A DNA stretch of 6,586 nucleotides from positions 1 to 6,586 of the forward strand of contig CANQJU010000065.1 of assembly GCA_947624315.1 (NCBI GenBank), read 5' to 3'. Positions within the stretch are counted from its first letter, which is position 1; each line of letters begins with the position of its first letter. The DNA is from an uncultured Bacilli bacterium (GTDB lineage: Bacteria > Bacillota_I > Bacilli_A > ML615J-28 > CAG-698). Shown here in pieces: positions 1-6,586 of the stretch. Made by a program: the position numbers and the translations under genes. The notes beneath the pieces are model-generated. The model made no database searches and was not told the origin of the DNA. It saw only the letters and a list, made by a program, of their open reading frames with translations.

Positions 1-2
1 CT

Positions 3-725
3 GTAAAAGGTGCAGAACTTACTTTAGCAGATGATGTTGAAGGTAAAGGATTCAGAGTTGATACAAGTATGACAATTGATTTAGCTGGTCATACATATAC
101 TGCAACAGCTCCTGGTGTTGGTTCATTTGATATTAGTAACCAAGTATTACATATCAGTCCTTGGTGCAATAATAATGTAGCAAATGATAATGAAGTATGT
201 TCAGTAACTATTAAAAATGGTACTATAGCTGTTAAAGCTGAACAAGAATCTTTAAAATTTGTCATTCAAAATTATAGTAATTTAACATTAACAGATGTTG
301 TATTAGATGGAACAAATTTAACTGAAGGATATGTAGTATCTGCTAATGCTGGAAACTTAACAGTAAATGGTGGCGAAGTTTTAGGTAAAGAAGGAGTTGT
401 TGCTCTTGATTTAGAATTCCATCGTAATTATACAGCAACAAAACGTACTGTAAAATTTAATGAAAATGGTCAAACAAGAACAACAATCAATGGCGTTATT
501 AAGTATTATAGAGACTCAAAATTAGATGATAATGATACATTTAAAGAAGTTGGTTCTTGGGAAGAATATCTAAAAGTAGAAATGAAAAATATAGTTGGTG
601 ATAATTCATTCGAACTTAGTAAGACAACTTGTAAAGATTCTAATATTTCATTTAATGGCAAAGTATTAGAATGTGTCGGTGAAGAAACATGTGATCGCTG
701 TGGAAGCGAAATCGCTGGAGAATAA
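3..725 (+). CDS. C-terminal part of an exported beta-helix-type surface protein (5' end outside window)
   Basis: The reading frame is open from the first bases of the window, so the ATG at 69 is probably internal: the codons before it (VKGAELTLADDVEGKGFRVD) read smoothly into the same domain. The visible 240 residues contain short, regularly spaced strand-turn units rich in T, V, N and G. Examples are TIDLAGHTYT, VTIKNGTI, LTLTDVVLDG, LTVNGGEV and TTINGVIK. This pattern is typical of right-handed parallel beta-helix (pectate-lyase-like) repeats in secreted or cell-surface proteins. There are two cysteines in the helix part (C33 and C44, counting from the ATG at 69) and four near the end (C188, C202, C208, C211), the last three spaced C-x5-C-x2-C. 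The C-terminus has no LPXTG sorting signal and no membrane segment. The N-terminus and any signal peptide lie outside the window, so export is inferred from composition. Codon use looks less AT-rich than in the downstream addBA genes. The exact function and any ligand are unknown. Confidence 0.8.
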   Translation, partial: VKGAELTLADDVEGKGFRVDTSMTIDLAGHTYTATAPGVGSFDISNQVLHISPWCNNNVANDNEVCSVTIKNGTIAVKAEQESLKFVIQNYSNLTLTDVVLDGTNLTEGYVVSANAGNLTVNGGEVLGKEGVVALDLEFHRNYTATKRTVKFNENGQTRTTINGVIKYYRDSKLDDNDTFKEVGSWEEYLKVEMKNIVGDNSFELSKTTCKDSNISFNGKVLECVGEETCDRCGSEIAGE

Positions 726-761
726 AATATATTGAAAACCAATTTTTGTTAACATAAAAAT

Positions 762-806
762 GGGACTATTTCATATCAGCTATTTGATATGAATAGTCCT
801 TTTTTT
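762..806 (+). terminator. Rho-independent terminator of the beta-helix gene
   Basis: The left arm GGACTATT-T-CATATCA (763-778, with T771 bulged) pairs with TGATATGAATAGTCC (785-799). That gives 15 base pairs around a 6-base loop (779-784), followed directly by seven T residues (800-806). It lies 37 bases after the stop codon of the upstream gene and fits an intrinsic terminator very well. Five A residues (756-760) precede the stem, so weak activity on the opposite strand is possible, but no minus-strand gene is seen to use it. Confidence 0.93.
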
Positions 807-862
807 GACATTAAGGTTTTATAGCTGTAATAGAATAAATGGTAATAAAGAATAGTCTTTTT
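791..862 (+). repeat. Short direct repeat of the terminator right arm
   Basis: GAATAGTC followed by a T-run occurs twice in the intergenic region. The first copy is at 791-798 with T-run 800-806 (the right arm of the terminator). The second is at 850-857 with T-run 858-862. The second copy has no matching left arm next to it, so it does not form a terminator by itself. It could be a duplication remnant or chance in an AT-rich spacer. Confidence 0.35.
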
Positions 863-881
863 AATACACCCTTACTTTTTC

Positions 882-910
882 TTTCAAAAAAAGACAAATT
901 AATGTATAAT
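882..910 (+). promoter_or_regulatory. Predicted sigma-A-type promoter for addBA
   Basis: A perfect -10 hexamer TATAAT lies at 905-910. With a 17-base spacer, the -35 position falls on TTTCAA (882-887), which matches the TTGACA consensus at only three of six positions. An A7 tract (886-892) runs into the spacer. Transcription would be expected to start near 916-918, so the mRNA would begin almost at the Shine-Dalgarno sequence of addB. No LexA-type (GAAC-N4-GTTC) operator is visible here. Confidence 0.6.
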
Positions 911-916
911 ATTATT

Positions 917-923
917 AGGTGAT
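917..923 (+). promoter_or_regulatory. Ribosome binding site of addB, deciding the ATG start at 928
   Basis: AGGTGAT (917-923) matches the 16S anti-Shine-Dalgarno region and sits four bases before the ATG at 928. An in-frame GTG at 919 lies inside this site and has no ribosome binding site of its own. An in-frame TAG (916-918) precedes that GTG. The ATG at 928 is therefore the better start, and the protein cannot extend further upstream. Confidence 0.8.
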
Positions 924-927
924 AATT

Positions 928-3348
928 ATGAAAGAGATTATTAGTGCATTAGTTAATGATAGTATAGTTGTTTGTAGCAACAATATAAAAAGAGCTATTT
1001 TAGAGACTATGTTTGAAGAAAAAAAGATGCTAAATGTAAAGTTTAAAAACTTTAGTGTTTTTAAAGATGAAATATTAGGATCTTATACTTTACAAGCCAA
1101 ATTGTCTTTAGCCAAAGATGAAGTTGATTATGATTTGGCAGAGATAAAATTAGCTAATAGTTATTTTGTTAATGAAGAAAGCAATAATAATAAACTTAAT
1201 AATTTATTAGAAATCAAAAACAAATATATGAATAAAGAATATTTTGATTTCTCTATTGAAACTTATAATAGTTATAAAGGAAAAAATATAATTATCATTG
1301 AACCATTAAGCAATGATGATTTATTACAAAAGGCAATTGCAAAGATTTCTAAAATATGCACTATTAAAACTCTTTATTTGCCACTTAAAAATCCCGAAAT
1401 ATATATTCAAGAATTTAATACTGTTAAAGATGAAGCTTTTTATTTAGCTAAAGTTATAAGTGAAAAGTTGTATGAAGGTGTTAGTTATAATCACCTTAAA
1501 ATAAATATCCCTAATAGTAGTTATTATCCTTTTCTAAAGGAAGCTTTTAGTTTATATCATATTGATACTGATTTGCATCAAGATGTTACTATGATAGAAA
1601 TTAGTTGTGTTAAAGAATTTTTGGAAGAAATAAAGAAAAATATGGATATGGATGCTTTAAGCTCTTGTAACAAGGCTTTAGAAAAAATAGGTAATTTTGA
1701 AAATAGCAATTTATTAATTGATATTTTAAATAAATATACAGTTTTAAATCTTAAAGTTAGTGATATATATGATTCTCTAGTTTATACTTTAAAAAATACT
1801 AAAGTAAGTTGTAAGAAATATGATAATTGCATTCATTTTGTTGATTTAATGGATGAAGTTATTTCTGAAGGAGATATTCTTTATTTTCTAGGTTTTAATC
1901 AAGATGTATTACCTAGAGTATATAAAGATGATGATTATTTAAGTGACGAAGAAAAGAAGAAATTGTCTTTATCCACTTCAACAATCCGCAATGCTAATGA
2001 AAAAATGTTGTTAATGAGAACATTAGGGCATGGAGATATTATTTACATAAGTTATGCTAAAAGTTCTAGTGAAGAAAATCTTGTTAAGAGTTCATTCTTA
2101 GTTGATATTAAAGGAAAGTATAATTGTATTGAAAATTATTACTCTGATAATTATTTAATAAGTTATTCTAGTTCTTTTTCCAAAAACGATTATATTAAAG
2201 AAAAAGATGTTTATGATAAATACAATATTGTTTCTCCTAAGCTTTTAGCTTATAGCAATATATTTTCTAATGTTAGAGGGTACAATCACAAATTTAAGGG
2301 AATTTTGGGGGAATATGCGCCAAATGAATTGAATTTATCCTATACTTCTATTAATAGTTATTTTAAATGTCCTTTCCAATATTATTTAGAAAGAGTTCTA
2401 AAAATCACTAAAGAAAATAATGAAGAAGCTTTATATATTGGTAATCTTTTCCATTATTGTTTTATGGAATTATTAAAAGTAGATTTGGATGAAAAAGAAG
2501 TCGGAGGCTATTTAGATAAGGTAATTAATAAATTCTTAGAAGAAGAAAATATGACCTTGAGCAACAAACAAAAAGTATTTCTTGTTATATATAAAGACTT
2601 TTTGCTTGCTAACTATAATTTCTTGTTATATCAAAAACACAATTGTGATTTTGATATTGTTGGATTAGAAAAGGAATGTAAGATTAAATATACAAAAGAT
2701 ATTGATGTTTATTTGGTTGGTAAAATAGATAAGGTTTTAGTTTTGAATAAGAGTGATAAAAGATATGCTATAGTTATTGATTATAAGACAGGTAAACCAA
2801 ATTATTCATTTAACAATGTTATTTATGGATTAAATATGCAACTATTAATATATTATTTATTCTTAAATAATGATAGTAAAACATCTTTTGGGGGAGCATA
2901 TTTAGCTAAAGTTTTACCCGCAAATCCTTTTAGCTATAATAAAGATAAAAGCTCTCTTCAACAGTTATTTGAATATTTTCGTTTAGAAGGTTATAGCAAT
3001 AAGAGTTTATCTGTTCTTTATCAAATTGATAAGAATTTAGGTACAAGTGATTCCTTTTTATCTGGAATAAGTATTAATAAAGATGGTAGTTTAAGTAAAA
3101 CATCATTAAATAAAGTTTTAGATGAAGAAGAATTTAATGAAATTTTAAAAATATGCGAAGAAAAAGTAAATTATGCAATTGATAATATTATCGATGCCAA
3201 ATTTGATATTGCGCCTAAGAAAATAGGAAAGAAGATAACTTGTGAATATTGTCCATATAAAGATATATGCTATATGGATAATGATGATATTACTGAAGTT
3301 AATGAGATTAAAGGTTTAAGTTTTATTCGAGGTGAAAAGGATGAATGA
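928..3348 (+). CDS. addB: ATP-dependent helicase/nuclease subunit B (AddB/RexB family), short form
   Basis: This is the partner of AddA in the AddAB (RexAB) end-resection enzyme, which prepares double-strand breaks for RecA. The protein has 806 residues, against about 1166 for B. subtilis AddB. Residues 1-470 form a reduced helicase-like part with no Walker A motif. A family signature is visible at 318-342 (LYFLGFNQDVLPR, then LSDEE). The C-terminal nuclease is of the RecB PD-(D/E)XK type, with H509, D601 in GKIDKV, D618 and K620 in IDYKTG, and Q638 in GLNMQ. Four cysteines bracket it: C481 in FKCPF, then C772, C775 and C781 (C-x2-C-x5-C). This matches the [4Fe-4S] arrangement known from B. 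subtilis AddB (C801, C1121, C1124, C1130). The nuclease and cluster therefore look functional. The size loss falls almost wholly before C481. The gene overlaps addA by 8 bases. The family call is firm. Whether this form reads a Chi sequence cannot be told from the sequence. Confidence 0.93.
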   Translation: MKEIISALVNDSIVVCSNNIKRAILETMFEEKKMLNVKFKNFSVFKDEILGSYTLQAKLSLAKDEVDYDLAEIKLANSYFVNEESNNNKLNNLLEIKNKYMNKEYFDFSIETYNSYKGKNIIIIEPLSNDDLLQKAIAKISKICTIKTLYLPLKNPEIYIQEFNTVKDEAFYLAKVISEKLYEGVSYNHLKINIPNSSYYPFLKEAFSLYHIDTDLHQDVTMIEISCVKEFLEEIKKNMDMDALSSCNKALEKIGNFENSNLLIDILNKYTVLNLKVSDIYDSLVYTLKNTKVSCKKYDNCIHFVDLMDEVISEGDILYFLGFNQDVLPRVYKDDDYLSDEEKKKLSLSTSTIRNANEKMLLMRTLGHGDIIYISYAKSSSEENLVKSSFLVDIKGKYNCIENYYSDNYLISYSSSFSKNDYIKEKDVYDKYNIVSPKLLAYSNIFSNVRGYNHKFKGILGEYAPNELNLSYTSINSYFKCPFQYYLERVLKITKENNEEALYIGNLFHYCFMELLKVDLDEKEVGGYLDKVINKFLEEENMTLSNKQKVFLVIYKDFLLANYNFLLYQKHNCDFDIVGLEKECKIKYTKDIDVYLVGKIDKVLVLNKSDKRYAIVIDYKTGKPNYSFNNVIYGLNMQLLIYYLFLNNDSKTSFGGAYLAKVLPANPFSYNKDKSSLQQLFEYFRLEGYSNKSLSVLYQIDKNLGTSDSFLSGISINKDGSLSKTSLNKVLDEEEFNEILKICEEKVNYAIDNIIDAKFDIAPKKIGKKITCEYCPYKDICYMDNDDITEVNEIKGLSFIRGEKDE
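3329..3335 (+). promoter_or_regulatory. Ribosome binding site of addA inside the end of addB
   Basis: GAGGTGA (3329-3335) lies five bases before the ATG at 3341 and within the last codons of addB. An in-frame GTG at 3332 falls inside this site, so ATG 3341 is the likely start. The AddA reading frame begins 8 bases before addB ends, an arrangement that normally couples translation of the two subunits and helps keep them in equal amounts. Confidence 0.8.
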
Positions 3349-6300
3349 GACACGCTGGACAAGTGAACAACTAAAAGCAATTGAAAACACAGGACATAAT
3401 ATTTTAGTTAGTGCTGGAGCTGGAAGTGGAAAAACAGCCGTTTTAACCGAAAGAATTATTAATAAACTTAAACAAGGAATAAAACTTAAAAATTTAGTTG
3501 TTTTAACATTCACAAAAGCTTCAGCTTTTGAAATGAAAGAAAGATTAAGAGAACGTTTAAAGAAAGAAATAGAAGAAGGTAATAATAATTTAAAAAGTGA
3601 ATTAGAGTTTATAGATCAAGCCAATATTCAAACATTTGATTCTTTTTCTCTCTTTTTAGTAAAAAAATATTACTATTTATTAGGAATTGAAAGAGATGTA
3701 CAAATAGGTGATGAAGCTTTATTTGCTTTGATTAGAAAAAAGATTATTGATGAAGTCTTTGAGGAATTATATGATAATGATGATAAAGCCTTCATAAATA
3801 TGATTATGCGTTTTTGTACAAAAAACGATAATTATTTAAAACAAAATATTGATAATATTTCTAAAAAAATAGAATTATTAGTTAATAAAGAAGAAATGCT
3901 ACAGAACTATTTTTGTGATTTTTACAAAATAGAATTTGTTAATGAAAAACAAGAAGAACTTTTAAAAATATTAATTAGCAAAGTAAGCAATATAAAGTTA
4001 ATTATGTCCTTTTTGTTATCTTCAATTTCTGATAAAAAACTTTTAGAAATAATTAAGGTTATGGATAACAGTTTGACTAAACTATATAACGCTAAAACAT
4101 ATAATGACTTTTTAGTCTCACAAAATGTAAGTTTTCCATCTCTTCCTAAATCATGTAGTGAAGAAGATGAAAAAGAAATACTTAAAGCATGTAAAACCAA
4201 TATTACCAATATTATCAAAGAAATTCAAGAAATATGTTCATATTCATCACTTGAAGAAATGAATAAAGAAATTGAACTTATCCAAGATGATGTAAAAGTC
4301 ATATGTGATATTTTAATGATGATCTCACAAAGACTTTGGGAATATAAAAAGGGAAAAAATGTCTATGCCTTTATGGATATAGCCAAAATGGCTATCGACC
4401 TAATGGAAAAAAATCCACAAATATTAAATGATTATCGCGCTTCTTTAAATGAAATATTAGTTGATGAGTATCAAGATACTAGTGATATTCAAGAAAAACT
4501 TGTAACACTTATTTCTAATAATAATGTTTATATGGTTGGTGATATCAAACAATCTATTTATCGCTTCCGTAATGCTAATCCTTCTATTTTTGTTCAAAAA
4601 TATCTTGATTATAAAGATTTTAAAGGAGGGGAATTGATATCACTTGATCGAAACTTCCGTTCAAGAAGTGAAGTTATTAATAATGTTAATACTATTTTTG
4701 AACAGATTATGGATTTAGATATTGGGGGAGCTGATTATAAAAAAGATCATATGCTTATATTTGGTAATACCATTTATAATAGTTTTAAAAAAGAAAACAA
4801 TGATTTAGAAATATATGAATATTTTCCTAATGAAGATTCTAAATATTCTCATAAAGAAATAGAAGCAATTATAATTGCTAAAGATATTTTAGAGAAATAC
4901 AATAATGGATATGAAGTATATGATAAAGAAATAAAGGGAATGAGAAGAGTAAGATTTGATGATTTCGCCATTTTAACGAGCGATAAAAAATCTTTTGATA
5001 TTTATCTAAAGGTTTTTGAACATTATAAAATTCCTCTTATGGCTCATATTGATACACCTTTTATTGCTAGTCAAGAGATTGTTGTAATAAAGAATTTGTT
5101 GAAATGTTTATATTGCTTTAATAATGAAGAATATTATAAGGAAAACTTCAAATATTCATTTACAAGTGTTTTAAGAAGCTTTTTAATTGAAGCTAGTGAT
5201 AAAGATATTTATGCTTATTTTACTAAATCAACTAATACTTTTGATTGGGTAACTATGAAACTTAAAAATATTGCTAGTCTTTCTTCAACAAAATCTTTAG
5301 GAGAAATACTAGAAATGCTTTATCAAGAGTTTTCTCTTTATGAAAAGATTTCTCTTTTAAATAATTTAAATGATGTTGAAAACAGATTAAGCTTTTTATT
5401 GAGCAAAGCCTATAGCTTGTCGAAAATAGGTTTTGGTTTATATGATTTTATTGATTACTTAAGTTGTTTGGCTGATAGTAATTTAGATATGGAATTTCAT
5501 GAAAACTTAAATTTCCAAAAGAACATTTGCAATATTTTAACAATCCATAAATCTAAGGGATTAGAATATAACATATGCTATTATCCACTTTTAGAGAATC
5601 GCTTTCAACACGCAGAACTAAATGATCGTTTTCTTTTTGATAATAGTTTGGGATTAATAGTTCCTTATTCTGATGATGGTATTCGTACTATCTTTTACAA
5701 AAACATTTTAAGTGAAAAATATTGTTTAGATGATATTAGTGAAAGAATAAGATTATTTTATGTGGCTTTAACGAGAGCTAAAGATAAAATAATTTTAGTG
5801 ACACCTCCATTATCTAATCCTTCCCTTAAAGATGATGAGGGAAAGATTTTGCTTGCTGATAGGGTGGCATATAATAGTTTCTATAGTATTTTATCATCAG
5901 TAGCGAGTAGTTTAACCCCATTTATTAAAACGATTGAATTTATAGATCCACAAGACGATTATCGAAAGAAAAATAAACGAGAGCTAAATAAGAAAAGTGC
6001 TGATAATATAATTATTCATGATGTAAGTTTAATTAAAGAAATTCAAGAAAGTAAAAAAGCTTCAATGTCTTTAAATAAATTAATTACTAAAGAGGAACAA
6101 GAAAAACTTGATTTTGGTACTTATATTCATAGTCTTTTTGAACATGTTGATAGTTTAGATGATTTAAACCATATTGATTCTCTTTTAGCTAATCTATCAA
6201 TTAAAGCCTTTTTTAATCATGAAGTTTTTAAACGAAATATAATTAATAGATATCATGAATATGAATTCATTTATTACAAAGATAACGAATATTATCATGG

Positions 6301-6499
6301 CATTATCGACTTGCTTCTAGAAACTTTAGATACTTTTATTATTATTGATTATAAATTGAAAAACACTGACAAGGAAGAGTATACTGAGCAAATAAATACA
6401 TATGCTAAATATTTAAAAGCTATATCAGATAAAAAAGTAGAAGGTTATTTATATTCGGTAATTACGCGTGAATGGAAAAAAATTTTAATCAATTCTTGA
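3341..6499 (+). CDS. addA: ATP-dependent helicase/nuclease subunit A (AddA/RexA family)
   Basis: This is the motor and second nuclease subunit of AddAB. It is a 3'-5' SF1A (UvrD/RecB-type) helicase that unwinds and degrades DNA from double-strand ends in the cytoplasm. It has 1052 residues, against about 1232 in B. subtilis. Helicase motifs appear in order: the Q motif (WTSEQ, 6-10), Walker A AGAGSGKT (25-32, K31), Ia LTFT (55-58), Ic TFDSF (98-102), Walker B DEYQDT (375-380), III VGDIKQSIYRFR (399-410), IV LDRNFRSRSE (435-444), V TIHKSKGLEY (734-743) and VI RLFYVALTRAKD (804-815). A C-terminal PD-(D/E)XK nuclease follows, with H930 in GTYIH, D990 in GIID, D1003 and K1005 in IDYK, and Q1017. 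No motif is missing. The TFDSF form of motif Ic, in place of the T-x-HSF of Bacillus AddA, recalls streptococcal and lactococcal RexA. Translation is probably coupled to addB. No terminator is seen before the next promoter. The identification is firm. Confidence 0.97.
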   Translation: MNETRWTSEQLKAIENTGHNILVSAGAGSGKTAVLTERIINKLKQGIKLKNLVVLTFTKASAFEMKERLRERLKKEIEEGNNNLKSELEFIDQANIQTFDSFSLFLVKKYYYLLGIERDVQIGDEALFALIRKKIIDEVFEELYDNDDKAFINMIMRFCTKNDNYLKQNIDNISKKIELLVNKEEMLQNYFCDFYKIEFVNEKQEELLKILISKVSNIKLIMSFLLSSISDKKLLEIIKVMDNSLTKLYNAKTYNDFLVSQNVSFPSLPKSCSEEDEKEILKACKTNITNIIKEIQEICSYSSLEEMNKEIELIQDDVKVICDILMMISQRLWEYKKGKNVYAFMDIAKMAIDLMEKNPQILNDYRASLNEILVDEYQDTSDIQEKLVTLISNNNVYMVGDIKQSIYRFRNANPSIFVQKYLDYKDFKGGELISLDRNFRSRSEVINNVNTIFEQIMDLDIGGADYKKDHMLIFGNTIYNSFKKENNDLEIYEYFPNEDSKYSHKEIEAIIIAKDILEKYNNGYEVYDKEIKGMRRVRFDDFAILTSDKKSFDIYLKVFEHYKIPLMAHIDTPFIASQEIVVIKNLLKCLYCFNNEEYYKENFKYSFTSVLRSFLIEASDKDIYAYFTKSTNTFDWVTMKLKNIASLSSTKSLGEILEMLYQEFSLYEKISLLNNLNDVENRLSFLLSKAYSLSKIGFGLYDFIDYLSCLADSNLDMEFHENLNFQKNICNILTIHKSKGLEYNICYYPLLENRFQHAELNDRFLFDNSLGLIVPYSDDGIRTIFYKNILSEKYCLDDISERIRLFYVALTRAKDKIILVTPPLSNPSLKDDEGKILLADRVAYNSFYSILSSVASSLTPFIKTIEFIDPQDDYRKKNKRELNKKSADNIIIHDVSLIKEIQESKKASMSLNKLITKEEQEKLDFGTYIHSLFEHVDSLDDLNHIDSLLANLSIKAFFNHEVFKRNIINRYHEYEFIYYKDNEYYHGIIDLLLETLDTFIIIDYKLKNTDKEEYTEQINTYAKYLKAISDKKVEGYLYSVITREWKKILINS

Positions 6500-6527
6500 A
6501 AATTATTAGCAAAAATAACCAATAATA

Positions 6528-6556
6528 TTGACAAAAAGATAAAAATCAAGTAAAAT
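6528..6556 (+). promoter_or_regulatory. Near-consensus sigma-A promoter for the next, unseen transcription unit
   Basis: A perfect -35 TTGACA (6528-6533) and a -10 TAAAAT (6551-6556, five of six) are separated by exactly 17 bases. The promoter begins 28 bases after the addA stop codon. It should be considerably stronger than the addBA promoter and should start transcription around 6563. What it drives lies beyond the window. Confidence 0.78.
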
Positions 6557-6562
6557 AGGTGT

Positions 6563-6583
6563 AGAAAACTTATTAGGTTTTCT
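6563..6583 (+). other. Hairpin at the predicted 5' end of the next transcript
   Basis: AGAAAAC (6563-6569) and GTTTTCT (6577-6583) form a 7-base-pair stem with a 7-base loop (TTATTAG). This lies exactly where transcription from the promoter at 6528-6556 should begin. It may be a stabilising 5' hairpin, or the first stem of a structured leader or small RNA. Only about 24 transcribed bases are visible, too few to assign a class. Confidence 0.4.
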
Positions 6584-6586
6584 CTT

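Noticed and set aside
506..742. Minus-strand open frame of 78 codons opposite the beta-helix gene.
   Set aside because: It mirrors a well-supported plus-strand gene, overlaps its full C-terminal part, and the protein shows no family features.
732..760. TTGAAA (732-737) and TAAAAA (755-760) spaced by 17 bases.
   Set aside because: A transcript from here would start at or inside the terminator hairpin, and the match is ordinary for AT-rich DNA.
805..836. A perfect TTGACA at 805-810 that could be the -35 of an additional promoter.
   Set aside because: It overlaps the terminator T-run. At 17 bases the -10 position reads TAATAG (three of six), and the better TAGAAT (831-836) needs a 20-base spacer. 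Support is too weak to call it.
839..922. A 27-codon open frame (starting MVIKNSLFN) ending inside the addB ribosome binding site, which could be read as a leader peptide.
   Set aside because: It has no Shine-Dalgarno sequence, its content is what random AT-rich DNA gives, and the best addB promoter lies inside it, so the main transcript would not carry its start.
3316..3513. Minus-strand open frame of 65 codons over the addB/addA junction.
   Set aside because: It is the shadow of the conserved Walker A region of AddA. Its hydrophobic stretch results from reading the complementary strand.
3922..4218. Minus-strand open frame of 98 codons inside addA.
   Set aside because: It lies wholly opposite a clear coding region, has no ribosome binding site of note, and is leucine/serine-rich as expected from the complement of lysine/glutamate-rich codons.
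1..6586. Chi-like sites, such as the B. subtilis AGCGG or the L. lactis GCGCGTG.
   Set aside because: I saw no copy of either on either strand by eye. The Chi sequence of this organism is unknown and such short motifs would be rare in this AT-rich DNA, so absence says nothing.
1..6586. CRISPR arrays, tRNA or rRNA genes, insertion sequences, prophage or attachment sites.
   Set aside because: No regularly spaced repeats, cloverleaf-like sequences, transposase frames or terminal inverted repeats were seen. The window is filled by the three genes and two short intergenic regions.

Overview
This is an AT-rich chromosomal segment from a low-GC Gram-positive-type bacterium (Firmicutes/Bacilli or a walled relative of the Mollicutes, such as the uncultured gut lineages). 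The lineage is inferred from A/T-ending codon use, strong AGGTGA-type Shine-Dalgarno sites, sigma-A-like promoters and the AddAB repair system. Tryptophan is encoded by TGG, and both repair genes end in TGA. The standard bacterial code therefore applies, not the Mycoplasma code in which TGA is tryptophan.

Layout, all on the + strand: (1) the 3' part of a gene for an exported-looking, right-handed beta-helix type protein with a cysteine-rich tail (3-725); (2) a strong intrinsic terminator (762-806) in a roughly 200-base intergenic region, followed by a promoter (-10 at 905-910) placed unusually close to the next start codon; (3) addB (928-3348) and addA (3341-6499), which overlap by 8 bases and form a translationally coupled operon; (4) a near-consensus promoter (6528-6556) just after addA, whose transcript would begin in a small hairpin (6563-6583) and runs out of the window.

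AddA and AddB together make the ATP-dependent helicase-nuclease that resects double-strand DNA ends for RecA-dependent recombination, the Gram-positive counterpart of RecBCD. AddA carries the complete set of SF1A helicase motifs plus a RecB-family nuclease. AddB carries a second RecB-family nuclease and a four-cysteine iron-sulfur signature, but its N-terminal helicase-like part is much reduced and has no Walker A motif. This resembles the RexB form more than Bacillus AddB. The unit is short overall (806 and 1052 residues), as expected of a compact genome.

I did not find a clearly undescribed system. The points most worth a second look are the reduced AddB N-terminus (the part that reads Chi in B. 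subtilis), the promoter and hairpin at the right edge, and the cysteine-rich C-terminus of the surface-type protein.
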